In this document: one piece after another, positions 35,801-51,476 of the stretch | Position numbering within the stretch: the first letter of the stretch is position 1 | Layout: each line of letters opens with the position of its first letter | Assembly (NCBI GenBank): GCA_935421135.1 | Contig: OW285190.1 | Coordinates: 20,160,501-20,224,500, forward strand | Source of the DNA: Bugulina stolonifera | Taxonomy: Eukaryota > Bryozoa > Gymnolaemata > Cheilostomatida > Bugulidae | Length of the DNA: 64,000 bases | Direction of reading: 5' to 3' | Notes under the pieces: model-generated | Seen by the model: the letters and a program-made list of their open reading frames with translations, nothing else | What the model was told of the DNA's origin: nothing | Databases searched by the model: none | Made by a program: the position numbers and the translations under genes

Positions 35801-37217
35801 GAGTATATACAGTACATGGTGAGTGAGTATATACAGTGAGTATATACAGTGAGTATATACGGTGAGTATATACAGTATGTAGTATACAGTATATACTCAC
35901 TGTACCTACACTATAAACTATTGTACGTCATGCAGTAGATGTATAACGTACTACACTATAAGCTATTGTACGTTGTATAATACAGGTGAGTGCAGACCAA
36001 GCGCATGCCGTCAACCCTAACTACAAGGCTAAACATGAGGACAACCACAGTGTGGAAATGCACAAGGGGATAGTACTCAAATTCAATACTAACCAGAGGT
36101 ACACCACCAACTCCTGGACAGCTTCTGTATTCAGGGAGATTGCTAGGAGGGCAGATGTACCTCTTCAGGTATCTCATTCCTTCATACTTTATATAGGTCA
36201 TACATGCGATTGGTTCATACTGTGTATAGGTCATACATGTAATTGGTTCAGACTGTGTATAGGTCATACATGCGATTGGTTCATACTGTGTATAGGTCAT
36301 ACATGTGATTAGTTCATACTGTGTATAGGTAATACATGTGATTAGTTCATACTGTATATAGATCATGCATGCGATTGGTTCATACTGTATATAGGTCATG
36401 CATGTGATTGGTTCATGCTGTATATAGGTCATACATGTAATTGGTTCATACTGTGTATAGGTCATACATGCGATTGGTTCATACTGTGTATAGGTAATAC
36501 ATGTGATTAGTTCATACTGTATATAGGTCATACATGCGATTGGTTCATGCTGTATATAGGTCATGCATGTGATTGCAGGACTTTGTAGTGAAGAACGACA
36601 GTCCATGTGGAAGCACTATAGGGCCAATGATGTCTGCTAAGCTTGCCATGCCGACCATAGACATCGGTGGAGCACAACTCTCTATGCATTCAATCAGGGA
36701 GCAGTGTTCCAGTACGAGTGTGTACCACGCTATAGAGTTATATAAGGTATATACAGTACTAGTGTGTATCGTGCTATAGAGTTATATAAGGTATATACAG
36801 TACTAGAGTGTTCCGTGCTATAGAGTTCTATAAGGTATATACAGTACTAGAGTGTACCGTGCTATAGAGTTATATAAGGTATATACAGTACTAGAGTGTT
36901 CCGTGCTATAAAGTTATATAAGGTATATACAGTACTAGTGTGTACCGTGCTATAGAGTTATATAAGGTATATACAGTACTAGAGTGTACCGTTCTATAGA
37001 GTTATATAAGGTATATATAGTACTAGTGTGTACCATGCTATAGAGTTCTATAAGGTATATACAGTACTAGAGTGTACCGTGCTATAGAGTTATATAAGGT
37101 ATATACAGTACTAGAGTGTACCGTGCTATAGAGTTATATAAGGTCAATATAATTATACTATTATAGAGTTTCTACAAGCACTTTGCTGCTGTTAGAGATA
37201 CTGTAAAGGTTGACTAG
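23826..37217 (+). CDS. DNPEP: Aspartyl aminopeptidase (M18 family), 11 exons, complete
   Basis: Cytosolic zinc aminopeptidase that removes N-terminal Asp/Glu from peptides; family members form tetrahedral dodecamers. Exons: 23826-23904, 24000-24088, 25050-25163, 25307-25432, 25787-25911, 33619-33796, 33992-34069, 35107-35301, 35986-36168, 36579-36746, 37167-37217. Phases agree and give 461 aa (human about 475). The metal and catalytic residues expected for M18 are all visible: His87 in GAHTDSP, Asp253 in APRLDN, Glu288/Glu289 in [13 protein letters not shown], Asp332 in [12 protein letters not shown], His426 in [19 protein letters not shown] is also intact. It therefore looks like an active enzyme. 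The exon 5/6 join (two bases plus one, giving Ile178) is the least certain junction because the acceptor is tandemly duplicated. Most introns are filled by minisatellites, and intron 5 also carries a complete LTR retrotransposon in the sense orientation. Confidence 0.95.
24073..24160 (+). repeat. Duplicated exon-2 end with 5' splice site (DNPEP intron 2)
   Basis: The exon 2 end AAAACCCATGAACAAG with its donor GTGAGAGGTCAATGCTACTG is repeated once 45 bp downstream, where the donor reads GTGGTAGG. The first copy is the functional one by frame. The second is a decoy donor, weaker because GTGAG has become GTGGT. Confidence 0.85.
24199..25049 (+). repeat. 34-bp array of 3' splice-site-like units (DNPEP intron 2)
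   Basis: About 25 copies of a 34-bp unit: GTTAACTCTACAGCTACTCT followed by ACTGTCTACTTAGT. The last unit is the real acceptor of exon 3, reading CTCTACTGTTTACTTTCAG before the exon. Each earlier unit therefore contains a pyrimidine-rich tract ending in TTAG, plus a CTACAG, i.e. decoy acceptors. Units are nearly identical, with rare T/C changes. Confidence 0.93.
25530..25786. repeat. TATATACTTACTA array (DNPEP intron 4)
   Basis: Tandem array of about 16-bp units TATATACTTACTA with TATGTATACTTACTA variants. It ends directly at the exon 5 acceptor TATGTATGTAG. Two open frames rich in Ile/Tyr/Leu/Thr are repeat artefacts. Confidence 0.88.
25915..27028. repeat. 30-bp array, about 37 near-identical copies (DNPEP intron 5)
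   Basis: Exactly 30-bp periodic for over 1.1 kb: ATATACAACTATAGTACCTT then GATAGTTATT. Only two positions vary (ACTATAG versus ACTGTAG; ACCTTG versus ACCATG). Since 30 is a multiple of three, one frame is open for 371 codons; it is a pure 10-residue repeat and not a gene. It begins 4 nt after the exon 5 donor. Confidence 0.96.
27029..27134. repeat. 32-bp array, left part split off by the LTR element
   Basis: Three copies of ACTTCATATATAATACTATA followed by ATAGTTACCTGT/AT. The array is interrupted within ACTTC by the retrotransposon at 27135 and resumes at 32826. Confidence 0.93.
27135..27728 (+). repeat. 5' long terminal repeat
   Basis: Begins TGTCACAATATTC and ends CATACGTGTGACA, so TG...CA with a 7-bp inverted terminal match TGTCACA/TGTGACA. 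It contains a TATA-like CTATATAAG at 27545-27552 and a polyadenylation signal AATAAA at 27595-27600, placing the U3/R boundary between them. It matches the 3' LTR over all 594 positions by eye. Confidence 0.95.
27731..27747 (+). other. Primer-binding site, probably tRNA-Pro
   Basis: TGGGGGCTGCTCCGGGA lies two bases after the 5' LTR. It starts with the expected TGG (complement of tRNA CCA) and closely resembles the tRNA-Pro primer site known from other retroelements, apart from a CG/GC swap in the middle. The tRNA species is an inference. Confidence 0.65.
27819..32186 (+). CDS. Gag-Pol polyprotein of Gmr1-like retrotransposon (1455 aa, integrase before RT)
   Basis: One frame encodes the full polyprotein. 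Domains in order: charged coiled coil about 36-97; capsid 115-290 with a SCAN-like stretch about 196-275 ([12 protein letters not shown] ... [13 protein letters not shown]); two CCHC knuckles at Cys302-Cys315 and Cys323-Cys336; aspartic protease with Asp415-Thr-Gly; integrase zinc finger from His601 with CRSCDVC; integrase core Asp671, Asp731, Glu767 (D,D-35-E); a GPY/F-type module around [10 protein letters not shown]; reverse transcriptase about 1040-1215 with YIDD at 1186-1189; RNase H from Asp1337 (RTDAS), ending near GADYLSR. RT and integrase are gypsy-like in sequence, but integrase precedes RT, the order otherwise typical of copia and described for the Gmr1 group. All catalytic motifs are intact. 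The start at 27819 is the first ATG in frame after the primer site. Confidence 0.95.
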   Translation: MAGMQRALDMGKELGLSGKELQDFVKENEQKFTSEILAAAEKEREERRIEREAKAEEIRLRELEIQQQQQKDADELRLKEVELKLQHELEMKRIDNQRPGTPNHDTSAIEAALAKPKPRIPVFDEQSDDMDSYLERFEWIADSYNWEKADWPYHLSQYLKGKATEAYTRLSNEDRKDYDKVKEALLRRYNLTDEGYRKRFRESKAGEDESPQQFMVRLRNYLAKWVQLSECKDLNELILIEQFVEACPPDVAVYLKQSKIRDAETLSEDADRFLAAHGKRLYVAKRQQNYQKEPTLTMPITCNICNEGGHTAKYCRKGGQKYCNHCKIRGHVISECRRLQQRQQRHVPQPQHKAGVAQNVRTDTAVNLEKNELEIELNGRKYIPVGCCKSTGPTAGELVTNRAYVNGKEVEMVRDTGCTTVVVKKPFVNPEQLTGEHGYLKLADNTVKKYPLAEITIQTPFYSGNVNAMVLDDSIHDLLLGNIPNVRAPTDPDPAWQECGVLTRAQAKRETQSLTPLKVAEVSGQPVDREKLIRLQGEDKSLQKLFNAMEPMTKGNQTTKFYLKNNILCREYQHRHFNNNSPIKQIVVPTKLREVVMQQAHNSSFGGHLGIRKTTDRVLSQFFWPGMNDDITRYCRSCDVCQKTVSKGSVKKVPVQQMPLIDTPFKRCAIDLIGPINPPSENGHRYILTLVDYATRYPEAVPLKEISSPAVAEALMDIYSRVGIPEEVISDQGTQFVSEYMKEFCRLLGLKQMPTTPYHAMANGLVERFNGTLKSMLRKICSKEPRQWHRFINAALFAYREVPQGSTGFSPFELLYGRTVRGPMNILKELWTRENQDEEVKTSYQYVLDLKEKLEDIMEIAHENLERSQKRYKAQFDKKAKPRHFDVGDKVLVLLPTNTNKLLMQWRGPFTVIKKANINDYTLDMRGKSKTFHANMLKRYYVRESDNTRELKDIFETAALGVITPEESEGIDDSLEELPAIKPEENSDHVTLGTHLDHTQRKDIEQILQEFSKIFTDKPGHTSLIEHKVNLTDSDPIRCKPYKIPYITREGLKQDILDMLNMGIIRKSNSPYASPIVLVKKPDGSNRVCVDYRKLNKITQFDPEPMMTEADLMQKLTGDRFFTKVDLSKGYWQIPVHKDDVQKTAFVTPDGQYEFLRMPFGMVNSGATLVRGMRKLLNDLDGADNYIDDILVHTKTWQEHIMVLRELFSRLQKEGFTVRPSKCSIGERDIEFIGHRISDGRLQPLHTNVEKIEAAPTPKTKTQVRSFLGLTGYYRDYMPNYSAVAAPLTDLTKKGNPTIVRWEDAQEKAFNDLKRMITQKPVLKIPDINKPFVLRTDASEIGLGAVLLQEHDGKLFPVSYASRKLLSRERNFSTIERECLAIVWAVKKYLPYLYGARFTLQTDHQPLVYMDRAKYENNRVMRWAMQLQNYNIHVESIKGRDNVGADYLSRANSEY
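32220..32231 (+). other. Polypurine tract
   Basis: AAGAAGGGGG directly before the 3' LTR (one T intervenes), the expected plus-strand primer for reverse transcription. It lies 34 nt after the stop of the polyprotein. Confidence 0.8.
32232..32825 (+). repeat. 3' long terminal repeat
   Basis: 594 bp, offset 5097 bp from the 5' LTR, with no difference noticed on direct reading. Followed by the duplicated target ACTTC and the resumed minisatellite. Confidence 0.95.
32826..33430. repeat. 32-bp array, right part (DNPEP intron 5)
   Basis: About 19 copies of the same 32-bp unit as at 27029-27134 (ACTTCATATATAATACTATA plus ATAGTTACCTAT), with AACACT and ACTGTA variants. Joined to the left part, the pre-insertion array was about 0.7 kb. 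Confidence 0.94.
33451..33632 (+). repeat. Tandemly duplicated 3' splice site plus exon-6 start (DNPEP)
   Basis: Four copies of TTTAG/TGTAG + ATGTCCTGTCATAGC begin at 33458, 33515, 33572 and 33619; spacings are 57, 57 and 47 bp. Only the last continues into coding sequence (CACAGTATTCCAG). The earlier three continue into TATATACTATAC-type filler. So the acceptor and the first 14 nt of exon 6 have been multiplied upstream. The 57-bp copies preserve frame; the 47-bp step does not and brings an in-frame TAA for copy 3. Confidence 0.9.
33861..33991 (+). repeat. Short array with acceptor-like units (DNPEP intron 6)
   Basis: Units of about 21-23 bp with CTGTATATTGTGTTTATAGA. The word TTTATAGAAC at 33924-33933 mirrors the true acceptor TTTGTAG|AAC of exon 7 at 33985-33994, so this array too appears to repeat the 3' splice site. 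Confidence 0.75.
34085..34990. repeat. TATACACTACACAG array (DNPEP intron 7)
   Basis: Nine hundred bases of 13-15-bp units mixing TATACACTACACTG, TATACACTACACAG and TATACACAG. Because CACTGTATAC and GTATACAGTG are near self-complementary, the array is rich in small inverted repeats. Long open frames here (148 and 194 codons) are Tyr/Thr/His/Ile repeats, not genes. Confidence 0.93.
35293..35880 (+). repeat. Array of exon-8 end and GTGAGT donors (DNPEP intron 8)
   Basis: The exon 8 end TACATG with donor GTGAGTGACTAGATACAG recurs about nine times (35296 to about 35820). Between these blocks lies a 13-bp array CAGTGAGTATATA in which every unit again contains GTGAGT. Several dozen potential U1-binding hexamers result in under 600 bp. 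Minus-strand open frames across it are low-complexity artefacts. Confidence 0.93.
36181..36578 (+). repeat. 33-bp array reaching the exon-10 acceptor (DNPEP intron 9)
   Basis: About 12 copies of a 33-bp unit with GGTCATACATGCGATTGGTT and CATACTGTGTATA. The last copy is GGTCATGCATGTGATTGCAG, where TTGGTT has become TTGCAG. The functional 3' splice site of exon 10 is thus itself a modified repeat unit. Confidence 0.9.
36710..37146 (+). repeat. 44-bp array of exon-10 end plus donor (DNPEP intron 10)
   Basis: Ten copies of the exon 10 end (TGTACCGTGCTATAGAGTTA then TATAAG), nine of them followed by GTATATA and the last by GTCAAT. About 37 nt of each 44-bp unit derive from coding sequence. The first copy (donor at 36747) gives the correct frame into exon 11; 44 is not a multiple of three, so later donors shift the frame. 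Confidence 0.93.
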
Positions 37218-38796
37218 AGATCAATGAATATAAGAAGGTATGTATTACAACTACATGTATTTATAGTGTGTATACAGTCAATCAGTGAAGTTGTAGAGAT
37301 ACATGTGTGTAAGTTTATTACAGTGTAGTGAAGTGTATCACAATTCCAGGGCTAGATATTTACATTGTATCACATCAAACAAAGTAGAGTATATAGGCTG
37401 GCTAAATAGTAGATGCGTTTCCTTCTCTCTGCAGGGTGACTGGACTTATATAGCTGTGATTCCTATACTCTGATGACTAAATACTGGGTGAGTGAGACAG
37501 TCCCACCCTACCTCTCCTACTCAGCACAGGGCTATGCTCAACTAGACACTTACCAATGAAAGTATTTCAACTATTAATATCTCTCCTCTATAACTGTTAG
37601 ACAACAACAACAAGTGCTCTATTATACAACAAGTGCTCTATTATACAACAAGTGCTCTATTATACAATGCAGTAAATTATATAGAGTTGATATTACAAGC
37701 ATCGATTGATACTGTTATAGCTAGTTATTAGTACATGTGTCATCTCTGTACATGTATGTTCTATGTTTATATAATAATCTTCTGTCTAAACCAGATCTCT
37801 GTTATACATCATGTACATCTCTATTGTAAAGTACATGTAGATCTTATGGTTGGATTACAATGATGATGATATTCTCTCATTGTTTATATGTTTTAGCTTT
37901 TCATTCAATATAGAGAAGATCACACTCATCTCTAGTTTTACTTTGTATCTAATGATTATTATGGTGGACTTGCAAGACCAGGGGAAGGAGAGGAAGGGAC
38001 AGTATCCCACCCACCCTCATTTAGGGTATAATAGAAAAGGGTTGCTATAAAGTGATGCATTGTTGGGGATGAATCTAACCTACCATAATGTGCTGTGAAT
38101 ATTGAGAAGGTACTGGGCTGGTAGTATTGTACCACATACACTGATACTTGTGTGTTTAGATATGAATATTATCTCTAATTGTATGTTACTATCTATCATC
38201 ATAACACTATAATAATATAGTGTTATCAGCTGAGAGAGAAATACCTGGCCTTAGTTCTTACGATCCTATCATATATTATACTAAGGCTATCACTATCTGG
38301 ACAATATAGGCATCTCCTATTATAGTAACCACTTGGCTGGGTTATAGATTAATAAGGGGTTTATGATAGATATGGCAATAATGTACTTACTGAGTAGAGG
38401 TCAATGTATGTATGAATACAAGAGTGTAGATATGTGTTTAGATTTCAGTGTCAAGTGTGGGCGTGTCTCTTCCACCCACTATCTACTCTCTATACTGTAA
38501 TAGTATGTATACATTTCTTCACTTCTCACAACCCACAAGTGCTCACACCCTTACAGACACATACAAGGTTAGTACATGTTATACATACATACTAAGTTAG
38601 TTCCTGTACAGTGTATGATATACATACAATGTTATTACATATTATACATACAAGGTTACTATCACTAGAGTCATATATTGTATTACTATCACTAAAGAGT
38701 CATATATTATATTACTATCACTAAAGAGTCATATATCATATTACTATCACTAGAGTCATATATTATATTACTATTTCAGTAGAACAATTGAGCATC
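37218..38796. other. DNPEP 3' region and SLC3A-like 5' flank
   Basis: No coding exon recognised. Small repeats: ACAACAAGTGCTCTATTAT three times at 37605-37665, and ATATTACTATCACTAAAGAG units (about 26 bp, five copies) at 38640-38775, just before the SLC3A-like start codon. The sequence TATTACTATTTCAG at 38766-38779 looks like an acceptor, so the SLC3A-like ATG may lie in a second exon after a non-coding first exon. Confidence 0.45.
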
Positions 38797-45987
<7,191 letters not shown>

Positions 45988-46420
45988 AACTCCAAGGCTA
46001 TTAGTTGTCACTTCTAAACAATGTTCTTAGTAGATGGATCAAACAAAACTTTAGATCTATTTAATGAACGTTAAAATTAAATTCTACAATAACACAATCA
46101 TATCATGCACATACATGTAGATGTGGATACATGTAGATACGTGTAGATACATGTATGTGCATGTACTTTACATTTGTGGTTACTTACTAAACTACTACTG
46201 GTAAAAGATATTTATTGTTTTATCTTTGATTTTTATGTAATTTTAATCAATAGTTAATGTAATATAGTACAACAATGTTAAAACTACAATAATGTTGTTA
46301 TTAATAGCAGTTATCCCCCCTGATATCATCAGCATGAAACACCCTGTAGAATCATTAATATGTTAGTAGAGTATCATTGTATTTGTATGTAAACACTGTG
46401 CAGTGTATTATATACACATA

Positions 46421-46472
46421 TTATATTATATTCCTTATAACAATGTACATTGTTATAAGGAATATAATATAA
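46421..46472. repeat. Perfect 52-bp palindrome
   Basis: The 26-nt left arm (TTATATTATATTCCTTATAA plus CAATGT) is exactly complementary to the right arm with no spacer, centred between 46446 and 46447. It would form a cruciform in DNA or a near-loopless hairpin in RNA. Confidence 0.95.
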
Positions 46473-46489
46473 TGTAATAAGCTGCTCTG

Positions 46490-46519
46490 TATAGTGCAGT
46501 GTATCTACACTGCACTATA
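46490..46519. repeat. Perfect 14-bp inverted repeat with 2-nt loop
   Basis: Arms TATAGTGCAGTGTA and TACACTGCACTATA separated by TC, 17 nt after the 52-bp palindrome. Confidence 0.93.
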
Positions 46520-48827
46520 CTAATATGCACAGTCATGTAATAGTATAGTTACAAAATATGTGCTTAAAACAAACTTAAGTCACGTACCTCACATGGTGAA
46601 GTGTCCCCAGACAATATTAATCCTATTACTGAGTCCACATCATGATGTTACCATGGTACACACAATACACTAGTAACACTGCAGTGCACATGACGTCACA
46701 AGATACATGTAATAATAATATGTAGCTATACATTGTGACTATCACTCTAATAATATAGCACAATGTTATACTTGTGATGGTGTAGGTAAAGATACGTAAA
46801 CTTGTTAAAAGTGGACAAGACTTCTTTATGTACAGTAGAGAGTGGACTGTGGGCAGTAACAATACTGGTCAGTGTGGGGGTGGACTGTGGACAAGGTAGT
46901 AGACTGTGACCACCTGTACTCTGTAATGTAATTTCTCTATCAGTATAACAGTAGGTCCACAACATGTACAATGTATCTAGTTATACTGTTACTACAAGTT
47001 ATGTAGTACTGTATATTTATTATACATAATATTATGTCCATGCAACAGTATAATACGGCTTGTAATGTTTACTTAGCTCTTCAATTAGAGTTTTAGTATT
47101 TATAGTAAATATTAAGGTGTTGTTAGTTGAAATATCACTGAGTGATTAGCTAATCGTCTATTATATTTGTGTTATTGAAAGTTAGTAGATAATCAATATT
47201 GTTTAATACATACAGTGTAAGTGTGCAGAGAGAACAGGGGGTGTAGTTAGCTAAGTTAACTAATGGGTGGGGAGGGGGGGGTTACTGTCTACTTCATAGC
47301 ACAACTCCTAAGCAATACAATTCACTAAATAGATGTAGATAGGGTGACATGGACAAACATACACATAAACATGGGTGATGCTTCATTGGTAATGTCACTA
47401 ATGTGGCATGAATAAGGCCTGTAAAACAGTGAGAGGCAAGGGAGACAACTCCTATACCCATGTGAGGGAATTGGACTGGTTATGTTTCGTTTCATTAGGG
47501 GTTCACCTTGAACCCTAACAACCCTATGTGGCCTATAAGTACACTCCTACATCTCACTACACCCCACTTTACTCCCCTACATCTCACTACACCCCTATAC
47601 CCCCTACACCTCACTGTCACTACACTCCTGTATCTATTATCCACCAATACAGTAACAATACATTTCTTATCCAATAATATACTATATTATGATAATACAT
47701 GAGATACACTGACTTACTCTCTCATATACTTACACACTCTATTATTATATCTAATCAATATATCAGTGCAGAGGTCCCACCTCTCTATTGTCCACTCATA
47801 TCTCTAATAAACATCTTCACTCTTCCTTTATATCTCACATATTGATTAGCTGTGGCACCACATTCATCAGTTCGTACGGGTGGCCTACTCTCCACCCTTA
47901 AATACGCCTACTTTGCTAATAACTGTGGCATTGTGTTACCCCACACGGTGTAGCTAATGTGTTGATCAGTGAATATCAGGTGCACTCAGCTGTGTGACTT
48001 TTGTTGGCTGCTGATGGAAGCAGCATTCCTCTTCTAACTATGTGGGAACTCACCACCCACCTGCAACAACCTGCTTTAATCTGTCATATCTGTGTACAGT
48101 GTCAACTCTGGACAAGAACCTGCCGGTAGCTACCTCTTTCAAGGTATGGAATAATACGCAGTATAGAATGTTATATACCATCATGTAGTATTAGTACATT
48201 GAATTTTGTACTTCTAACTCCTGCTACAATCATTTATATGAAAGTAAGCCACAATCGGCCACACTGTAGATACTATGTTACCAAGTATAGTGTACTTACA
48301 TGTGGTGTATGCTTATGTCTGTGGATATATACTGTATGTATACATGTATATATAATATATATATTATGCTCTATTTTATAATTGCTTAGTGATGGAACAA
48401 TGTACTACTGTTATTTTAATTACTGTTTAAAGTTCTATTTATAAACTATATAATATCAAGTGTGTAATAGAATAGGGAATATATTATGTAAGTGTGTATA
48501 GGCAGAGAGTATTATATTGTATTGGAGAGTGGTTACTCTAACACTTCTATTAGACTGTATACATGTATAGCTACAATATAGTTAGTCGTAATATCATCAC
48601 TCTATAGTAATGGAGCATGTAGGAAAATGGGAAGGACTATGGGTAGGTCATTTCGTTATGTACCATATTACAGTATTATACATGGTCACGTCAGTGCTAT
48701 ATCATTCATTGTGTTGTCCATCTCAATAACTCACTAGTTATAGTAAATATATTGTATATATGGCTACTTGTAATGTCATTACATTGTACTATCGTAGCGT
48801 TTTTTTGGTTTTAGTGAAACAAAGAAA

Positions 48828-50664
48828 ATGGCAATTATGAATGGAAATCAGCCCCAGCTTCACCCCCACCACTCAGACACTTATATAAACAGAATATGGT
48901 CCTCACAAACTCAAGAGGCAACCAATGCACCGTCTCTAGATGGTAATAAACCTTCTTACCTGCCGACACTTGTCACCAAGTCATACAGCAGAGGCAAGCA
49001 CCTGCTAGCTGATGCCGACCAGTCTTCCACAGTATCTGATGCCAATGATCATGCAATGACCATAACAGGTGCCAGCAGAAGCCATAGAGAATTTAGAACC
49101 AGAGTTAGGCCTTCTATATTTAAAGGGAAGACCCATAGCGTAGCTGTGGACCCTGAAAGCCACATTCAGTTGGAGAGGGAGAAGCAGGCCATGTATGAGC
49201 ACAGGCTAAGACCCAAGACTCCCGTCTCCTTAGAGCCTGTTCAGGTGTCCTTAAGTAGACCTAAGTCAAAGAAGCCAAAGGTCAAGGCTAAAGTAAGTTA
49301 ATTAACTACAAGCTAATGTTCATGCTTTGGTATTCCAAAATATACACAACCTACATGTATACCTATTACATGCATGTTCATGTATATGTATCCTGATAGA
49401 TATTGGCTGTTTTTCTACATTTCTAACCCTAACCGCAGTACCGAGTTGAAAGGTGGCTATTTTCTAATAGCTGCACACTTTCGTTTGTTTGTGAACTGTC
49501 ATTTACTAAACTTTCTATTACCTTACCTATTACCTTAATCTGCACGAGGTCTCACTATCTTCTAGTATATGTGAATATATAGACTAGCATTTGTACATTA
49601 ATTTACTTTGTGATCAACTATAACAATACAGTTTAGTTAGTTAGTATGGTTATAATCATTATATTCAATAACGTCTGTTTCCTTCTTACTGCCACGGAAG
49701 TCGTGTATACTTGTAGAGGTTGAGTAGAAGTGCGCCGGACATGGTGCAGGTGAGGAACCCAAAGCAAGGTCTACCATATTACCAACCAAAGTGTCCGTGG
49801 AAGAGTGAGAACCACCTTCAGCTTCCTCTACTCAGTGGCAGCAGTCTATCTGCACTCGGTGACTTAGTGCTGACTACCAGTGCTACTAGTACTACTAGTA
49901 CTACCAGTCACTCCTCTCTTAACTCTCGCTCTACCAACACTAGCAGGTCACTCACTAGTAACTCCAAACCACTTGCTGCCAGTCAGCTGACAAACATGAG
50001 TAATCACACACATAGGGGGTCTACAAGCCCCGACAAATCTGTGTCACCGTCTAAAGCTATGAAACCGCTGATTCAGGCTTTTAAACTGAGCCAGAACAAT
50101 TATGCTGCCTCACGAATGCAGAGACTGTTGGACAGGAAACAGCGGTCACACGAGAATACGGCGCTCTCCGTAAGAGCTCAATCATACTCTAGGCAGGAGT
50201 TGGATAGCATCTTAAACACTGTGGAAGAAAGTCAACACAGGGTTTGCAGCAAGCATGATGGAAGGAGGAATTGTGGGATATGCCCTAACACAGCAAAGAG
50301 CAGGCGGGACGAAACAAGTGATTTTCCACAGATTGTAAATGAAGAGGATGATCTACGGATAGACTCTGAGCTTGTTTCACATCTTGCTGTTCTGCAGGGG
50401 AACAAAGATGGCGCTGCAGACGGCGAGAGAAAGGAGCTGATAGTGCAGTTACCAAACATGACCTACAGCAGAGCTAACACTCCAGGAGCGGCTGCCTTAA
50501 CAGAAAGAGCTGCTGCCATGCACACTACTGGAGTGACACTTCCTACAGGTACTCCAGAAATGGCATTAGCAGCAGGTCGTCAGAAGGTGCGAAGGACTAC
50601 TAATACACCAGCCGATGGGTTCTATATCGATGGAGAAAACTTGGATGGCGAAGTCCATGTATAA
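48828..50664 (+). CDS. Unrecognised Ser/Thr-rich basic protein, two coding exons (470 aa)
   Basis: Exons 48828-49292 and 49717-50664 join in phase 0 (donor GTAAGTTA, acceptor TACTTGTAG). The start is the ATG in AAAGAAAATGGC; just upstream, GGTTTTAG at 48806-48813 looks like an acceptor, so a 5' UTR exon probably exists. I do not recognise the family. Visible features: basic C-terminal end of exon 1 (RPKSKKPKVKAK); a Ser/Thr-rich stretch at about residues 195-255; a basic helical patch around SRMQRLLDRKQR; a possible zinc-binding C-x2-H-x5-C-x2-C in CSKHDGRRNCGICP; and an acidic segment NEEDDLRIDSE. No signal peptide or membrane segment is seen. The unbroken frames, normal splice sites and varied composition mark it as a real gene, probably a largely disordered intracellular protein. 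An AATAAA lies at 51077-51082. Its downstream neighbour is convergent. Confidence 0.82.
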
Positions 50665-51476
50665 CACAGTTTGTGTAATACAGTATAGTATTGTATGCAA
50701 ACAGTAGCTCCCTTATCCGCTACCATGTAAATCATATCTGGAATGTATATTATAGTTGTGTTATAGAGTATATGCAAATATCAGTCTAGCAGGATATCTT
50801 CACACATGTGTCCAAGTAGTGATTGACATTTGAATTTGTATGATATTTGGTCAGCGAATTGCAAATACTTCAACAATTATTATAGAACTCAGTGGATAAT
50901 ATTGTAATAATATTTACATGTACATCACTACCTTTACAATATGAATTTATAACTAAATACTGCATACTTGCTCAAGTCACAAGATGAGAAAGTAAAACTC
51001 AGGATGTACAATGTATATACAGTGTATGTATGATTCTTATAATATTCATATAATACATGTATATGCTATATATAAAAATAAACTATAATTGATATCCATG
51101 CACAGATATAGCCTATACCTATACTATTCTTGGTAAACTATATACAAGGAGATGCTTTTGCATTTTGGTAGTTGTCTACGTTTTGGAGTTATCCCATTTG
51201 ATTGACGAATGGTATCACAATTCCAAATCACAATCAGTGTTAAAATTCAACAATAATGAACTAAAAATACATGCAAGTCTGTGCAGTAAAATATTATCTG
51301 CGGTAAAATGAAAAATTATAAAATATTTTAATTCACTAGAGTAACTATTTACATTTGAGATTTTACCTTCTTATAGGAATAAATTACATGTAGTATATAA
51401 TTTATGACAAAAATAGAATTATAATAATATTACATTAAATATTATCACTGGGACTCATTCCTTAGTCTATTATATC
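50665..51476. other. Convergent 3' ends, AT-rich
   Basis: Shared 3' flank of the unrecognised plus-strand gene and the minus-strand sulfotransferase gene. Apart from candidate polyadenylation signals nothing is recognised. Confidence 0.45.

Larger units (their letters stand above)
45988..48827. other. Intergenic region between the SLC3A-like gene and the 48.8-kb gene
   Basis: ATTAAA at 46076-46081 is a possible polyadenylation signal for the SLC3A-like gene. Two perfect palindromes (46421-46472, 46490-46519) are listed separately. A C/T-rich stretch at 47540-47630 repeats CCTACATCTCACTACACC. No coding exon is recognised. A sequence CTTTCAAG|GTATGG at 48136-48149 could be the end of a non-coding first exon of the next gene, but this is only consensus-based. 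Confidence 0.45.

Noticed and set aside
34096..35900. Several 80-196-codon frames on both strands
   Set aside because: They lie inside intronic arrays of DNPEP and consist of Tyr/Thr/His/Ile/Leu repeats.
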